This document shows positions 38,146 through 42,780 of a stretch of 42,780 nt of DNA, one piece after another. A program made the translations under genes and the position numbers. The stretch's first letter is position 1. The number at the start of each line of letters is the position of its first letter. The notes below the pieces were generated by a model. The model saw only the letters and a list, made by a program, of their open reading frames with translations. It did not search any database and was not told the DNA's origin. This DNA comes from Spirochaetia bacterium (lineage in GTDB: Bacteria > Spirochaetota > Spirochaetia > B11-G9), in the NCBI GenBank assembly GCA_027859095.1, contig JAQIBN010000035.1:1-42780 (forward strand). Reading direction: 5' to 3'.

Positions 38146-38966
38146 TGAAGAAACCTGGACTTATAATATTTTATTGTTTTATTTCGATGCAGTTGTTTTC
38201 CCTGGATCAAAATCTTCAGATTGATTTGTATAAACAGGGTAATAATTTTTTCCAAGAGGCTGTGGGCAATCAAATATCCAATCCCAAAGCAGCCGAATCC
38301 CTTTATGAAGACTCCTTGCTTCGATTTTTACAGTTAACTGAAGATATTCAGAATGGTAAACTATATTACAATATTGGAAATATTTATTATAATCTAGGTG
38401 ATATGGGAAGAGCGATTCTTAATTACAGAAAGGCTGCTTTACTTATACCTGGAGACAGGAATTTAAAGGAGAATCTTGAATCTGTCAGAGAACAGAGGGT
38501 AGATACTTTAAGCGAAAATGAGAGTGTAAGAATTCTGGAAACTGTATTTTTTATTCATTATAATCTGTCTTCTTCTTTTAAATCTATTCTTTTTGGTATA
38601 GCTCTTGGTCTTACATGGATAAGTGCAGCAGTTCTTCTACTAAAGAAAAAAATCAATACCTCTTTATTCCAGGCCTTTTTTACAAGTACAATAGTTTTTG
38701 CCGTTCTGACATTATTTTTTCTGGGATCTGTACTTATAGATACCATGGAATTAAAATATCATCCTGGTGGAGTAATTACAACAGATGCAATCATTGCAAG
38801 AAAGGGTGATGGTCTGAGTTATTCTCCCTCTTTTGAGGATCCTCTTCATTCGGGATTAGAATTTACTCTTATTAATGAACGTTCGGGATGGTATTACATA
38901 GAATTATCTGATAAGTCACGAACCTGGATACCGGATAATGCAGCTTCTCTTGTAGCGCTGGAATAG
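38145..38966 (+). CDS. batE: BatE: TPR + TM + SH3-like C-terminus
   Basis: 273 aa; LYYNIGNIYYNLGDMGRAILNYRKAALLIPGD, two TMs, C-terminal GLEFTLINERSGWYYIELSDKSRTWIPDNAA. Confidence 0.85.
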   Translation: MKKPGLIIFYCFISMQLFSLDQNLQIDLYKQGNNFFQEAVGNQISNPKAAESLYEDSLLRFLQLTEDIQNGKLYYNIGNIYYNLGDMGRAILNYRKAALLIPGDRNLKENLESVREQRVDTLSENESVRILETVFFIHYNLSSSFKSILFGIALGLTWISAAVLLLKKKINTSLFQAFFTSTIVFAVLTLFFLGSVLIDTMELKYHPGGVITTDAIIARKGDGLSYSPSFEDPLHSGLEFTLINERSGWYYIELSDKSRTWIPDNAASLVALE

Positions 38967-39064
38967 AAAATTCTGATAAATAAAACTTTCTTGATTCTAG
39001 ATTTGACATTTAGTGTGCATCTATTATACTTATTAGTGTTTATGGTTGAGGGGGATTCATCAAA

Positions 39065-40453
39065 ATGTCCGAAATTAATCAATTTCAAAATTCTGAACAG
39101 CGGCTTGCATTACATCTTGATCAAACTCCCTTAGCTGTTATTGACTGGGATAGAGAATTTCGTGTGATTTCATGGAATAAGGCAGCAGAAAGAATATTTG
39201 GATACTCTTCAAAAGAGGTAATTGGACGAAATCCAGCAGAACTAATAAATCCTGAAGAGATAAAAGAAGAGGTAGGTGGTATTGGCATTAGACTTCTGCA
39301 AAATTCAGGTAGTACCAGAAGTTCTAATGAAAATATCAGAAAAGACGGAATAATTATTTATTGTGAATGGTATAATACTTCAATAGTAGATAATAAGGGT
39401 CAGGTTGTAGGTATTTCTTCTTTGGTGATGGATATTACAGAGAGGAAGAAGGAGCAGGATCTGCTACTTGCAAAAGATTCACTTCTAAAGGCATTTACCA
39501 GGGCCCTTCCTGATGTTTCATTTATATACGATGAAGATGGTAGGTATGTTGAAATTCTGGCTTCAAATATAGAATTACTCTATGCACAGTCTGAAGAAAT
39601 GATGGGGAAGACTCTTTATGAAATTTTTCCAGAAAAATTTGCAAGAGAGCTTCATAAGGTAATAAAGCAAACAATCGATTCAGGAAAACCACAAATTTAT
39701 GAATATAAAATTGAGTTATCAACCGGAGAAACATGGTTTGAGGCACGAACCTCTCCTATGGAAACTAAGGTAAATGGGAAAAATACTGTAGTATGGCTTG
39801 CTCATGATATTACTGCCAGTAAAAAATCAGAGAAAAAAGTACAGGAGCTGCTACTTGAAAAAGAGTTAATTCTTAAGGAGGTTCATCATCGTATTAAAAA
39901 TAATATGCATGTAATTGCCAGTTTATTAACTCTCCAGGCCAGTAAACTGAATGATATTGAATCTATTAAATCATTACAGGATGCAATTAGCAGAATTCAT
40001 AGTATGGGGACCCTGTATGATAAATTATATAAATCTGAGATTTATCAATCTGTTTCCATTAGGGATTATCTTTCCCAGCTAATTGATGAAGTTATGGAGA
40101 TTTTCTCTCAGGTGATTGAAATAAAAATTGAAAAACAAATTGATGATATTAAACTTGATCCCAAAATATTATTTCCTGTGGGGATAATAATAAATGAACT
40201 TATTACGAATACAATGAAATATGCCTTTAATGGGCAAAATTCCGGATTGATAAAGGTAGAAGTAAAGGAAACTGATGGTAAGATAAAAATTTCTGTAATG
40301 GATAATGGTTGTGGACTACCAGAAGGATTTGAAATGGAGACACAGGAAGGATTTGGACTTTCTCCTGTTTCTATGCTGGTTGATCAATTAGATGGAAATT
40401 TTAAAATAGAAAATGATAAGGGAGCAAAAAATACCCTTGAATTTATTGTTTAA
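39065..40453 (+). CDS. Cytosolic PAS-PAS-HisKA_2 sensor histidine kinase
   Basis: 462 aa; AVIDWDREFRVISWNKAAERIFGYSSKEVIG PAS, VHHRIKNNMHVIASLLTLQASK HisKA_2, INELITNTMKYAFNG. Confidence 0.9.
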   Translation: MSEINQFQNSEQRLALHLDQTPLAVIDWDREFRVISWNKAAERIFGYSSKEVIGRNPAELINPEEIKEEVGGIGIRLLQNSGSTRSSNENIRKDGIIIYCEWYNTSIVDNKGQVVGISSLVMDITERKKEQDLLLAKDSLLKAFTRALPDVSFIYDEDGRYVEILASNIELLYAQSEEMMGKTLYEIFPEKFARELHKVIKQTIDSGKPQIYEYKIELSTGETWFEARTSPMETKVNGKNTVVWLAHDITASKKSEKKVQELLLEKELILKEVHHRIKNNMHVIASLLTLQASKLNDIESIKSLQDAISRIHSMGTLYDKLYKSEIYQSVSIRDYLSQLIDEVMEIFSQVIEIKIEKQIDDIKLDPKILFPVGIIINELITNTMKYAFNGQNSGLIKVEVKETDGKIKISVMDNGCGLPEGFEMETQEGFGLSPVSMLVDQLDGNFKIENDKGAKNTLEFIV

Positions 40454-40553
40454 AAGAGGAAATAATTGGATAAAGGATGTATAAATTTGATATATCAATT
40501 TAAATGTGCTAAAATTAAATCTATTCTATAAATTTTTGAGATAAGAGGGAAAA

Positions 40554-41703
40554 ATAAAAAAGATTTTATTGATTGGCGTAACAGTTTTGCTTGCGCTTAC
40601 ATTATTTACGTTTACAAGCTGTGAAGCGATTATAACAGCTATGGCAGCTCCACAGGGGTATGTTTTTGATGCAAGAACAGGAGATCCCATTGTTGGTGCA
40701 ACTGTTACTTTAACTGGTTCTACAAATAAAACTGCAACAACAGGTTCTAGTGGATATTATACTTTTTCTGATGTGGACTATGGAACATTTGAGTTAACGG
40801 CGACATCAACAGGTTATGTTTTTACAAAACAAATGGTTGAAGTTAGTGGTTTAGCACAATATTTACCAAATGTTGCAGGATTCACAAAGGCTTTTGATTC
40901 TAATGGAGACAGTACTGCAAATGAGACTTTAGTATCAGGAATCCTTTCAATTATCGTTTTTTGGGATCGTGATTTTCAGGATGTAGATGCTCATCTTACA
41001 TTTCCTAACATAGAGGTTGGTACAGCTGGTTTTAATGCTAATGGATCTGATTTTTATAACCCTATAAATGGATCAACGGATTTAACCACTAATGGTTTTT
41101 TTCCAACAACAGCAACAGCTCGAGAGCATCTTTACTGGGAATTTGGTTCTTTTGGGACTCCAAGGGATATTTGGATGGATGTTGATAATGTTGGCTTTTC
41201 AACTCAACCTGAAGGTGGTCCTGAATCATTTACTATTTATTATCCACCAATATTTACTACTTATGCTGGTGCAAACACCTATAATAGTTCTGGCCTTACT
41301 GATCCTAGTAAATTACCTGCTGGAGATTATTCTTGTATAGGTGTTATGGAATATTATCTTGATGCATGGAATGCAGATACAGAGCCTTCTACGATTGATG
41401 GAGCTGGTGATGAAACTGATGCTATGCTTTCATCTTCTGATAATATAGGCACTGCTAATCCTGTAGTATATGTATTTGATGGGGAAGAGCAGATTGCCCG
41501 TTATACTTTACCCCAGTATACTGATATAGAGAGCTTCAATTTTTAGAATTAACATGTTTATGCAAAGTGTAGATGGAAGTGTTTATTACCAAATTCTTCC
41601 TGATTTTCGGGTCTTATCAGATGGTCTTCCAGCTTATACAAATATTAGATCATTACAGACTGAAGCTGGTCCAATTGTAGTAAAAGCAAGGACAAGAAGG
41701 TAA
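40554..41703 (+). pseudogene. Lipoprotein with carboxypeptidase-regulatory-like and DUF2135-like domains; ATA at expected start and +1 frameshift at 41541-41544
   Basis: Frame reads (ATA)KKILLIGVTVLLALTLFTFTSCEA...; stops at 41546 in AATTTTTAG. Removing one T gives ...DIESFNFRINMFMQSVDGSVYYQILPDFRVLSDGLPAYTNIRSLQTEAGPIVVKARTRR ending at 41703. Confidence 0.7.
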
Positions 41704-41704
41704 T

Positions 41705-42704
41705 ATGAAAACCAAAAAAATATTATTAGTTATTCTGACAGTACTTTTATTTGTTGGATTAACAATGAACGTTTCTGCCCAAAGTGCTTCCGGGGGGTCG
41801 AAGCAGGCGTGGCTCGACATTTCAATTAACTGTTACAGCAAATGTAAGAGCTTCTGTTTCAATTACTAATCCAGCAGTAAAAGGATTTGCTTCTCTGACT
41901 GGGAATACTACATTTGTACAGGCTCTGGCTCCTGGAAAGTATACTGTTAAAGTTACAGCTCCGGGATATACACCCCAAACAAAAGCAGTTGATCTTAGTG
42001 CAAACCAGACTGTTGATTTTCAACTTCAACCTGCACTTGTGCGTTTAAAAGTAACATCGAACGTTAATGGTTCCTTAGTTCAATTTTCCGGAGCAGGCAC
42101 AGCTTCTGGTAATGCGCCATTTCAGAAGGATATGATTCCAGGGAATTATACAGTATCTATTTCTGCAAATGGTTATGTACCACAATCCAGGGCTGTAAAC
42201 CTTCAAACAGCTCAGAATGTACATTTTAACCTGGAAAAAGCTACAGTTAGTTTAAATATCACATCTAATGTAAGTGGTGCAAAGGTTCAGATTTCAAATC
42301 CTGCAGTCAAAGGTTCGGCATCAAGTGGTACAATCCCTTTCCAGAAAAATTTGGTATTAGGAAACTATACTATTACTGTTTCTGCTGGTGGTTACGTATC
42401 CCAGACTAAATCTCTTGATTTAACAAGAGATACAAACTTTCACTTTGACCTTAAACCAGCAATGGGAACTGTTCAGGTAATGGTTGCACCTGACAGTTTA
42501 AATAAAAGTGATATCTATGCCAGAGACAAAATTCAAATTATTGATAATGGTATTGAAATGGAAAGCCTTAGTTTTCAACTTAGACCAGGCCAGCATACTC
42601 TTCAAATAGTTTCAGGCGGATTATGGACCCAGACAACAATAAATATAGAGGCAGGGAAGACATATACGCTGCAGCCTGTTCTTAGCTTAAAGGTAATCCA
42701 GTAG
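41705..42704 (+). pseudogene. Secreted protein with three PEGA-like repeats, frame broken at a G6 run
   Basis: MKTKKILLVILTVLLFVGLTMNVSAQSASGG in one frame (41705-), RSRRGSTFQLTVTANVRASV... (ORF 41784..42704) in another; removing one G at 41792-41797 joins them. Confidence 0.75.
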
Positions 42705-42740
42705 TAATAAGTTATTTAATTTAACTAATTTTAATTATTG

Positions 42741-42767
42741 CCCGGCTTTAGTAGCCGGGTATTTTTT
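42741..42767 (+). terminator. Intrinsic terminator after PEGA gene
   Basis: CCCGGCT-ttagt-AGCCGGG followed by TATTTTTT. Confidence 0.85.
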
Positions 42768-42780
42768 ATAGGTTTATATG

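Overview
AT-rich bacterial window, probably from a spirochaete (inferred from the AGGxKEA-type mature N-termini of the binding proteins, the Bat operon layout and the HTH-EIIA fusion). I read five blocks. (1) ~1.4-11.8 kb: a nucleoside uptake/salvage operon with two nucleoside hydrolases, a complete BMP-type nucleoside ABC transporter with two near-duplicate binding proteins, a UroD/MtaA-like putative Zn methyltransferase between those duplicates, and an MTA/SAH-deaminase-like amidohydrolase. It converges on a minus-strand set: RNA methyltransferase, ribokinase and SAM methyltransferase. (2) ~14.7-19.8 kb: HisKA_2-type kinase plus receiver, then a cluster of intact and decayed toxin-antitoxin modules, a NimA-like flavoprotein and an M50 protease. 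(3) ~19.9-26.6 kb: M20 peptidase, nucleoside deaminase and a second complete BMP-type nucleoside transporter. (4) ~26.7-30.4 kb: HTH-EIIA protein, a CPA2 antiporter with CBS domains, and a truncated copy of that antiporter, the two copies separated by a BrnT/BrnA module. (5) ~30.6-42.7 kb: MoxR/Bat operon preceded by GC-rich tandem repeats, an orphan PAS-HisKA_2 kinase, and two adjacent secreted-protein genes, each broken by a one-base homopolymer shift (the first also lacks a normal start codon). No rRNA, tRNA, CRISPR array or transposase was recognised. The best candidates for something undescribed are the UroD-like gene nested in the nucleoside operon, the TA/antiporter duplication, and the paired frameshifts in the exported-protein genes. 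All family calls are by eye from the translated ORFs; no searches were run.
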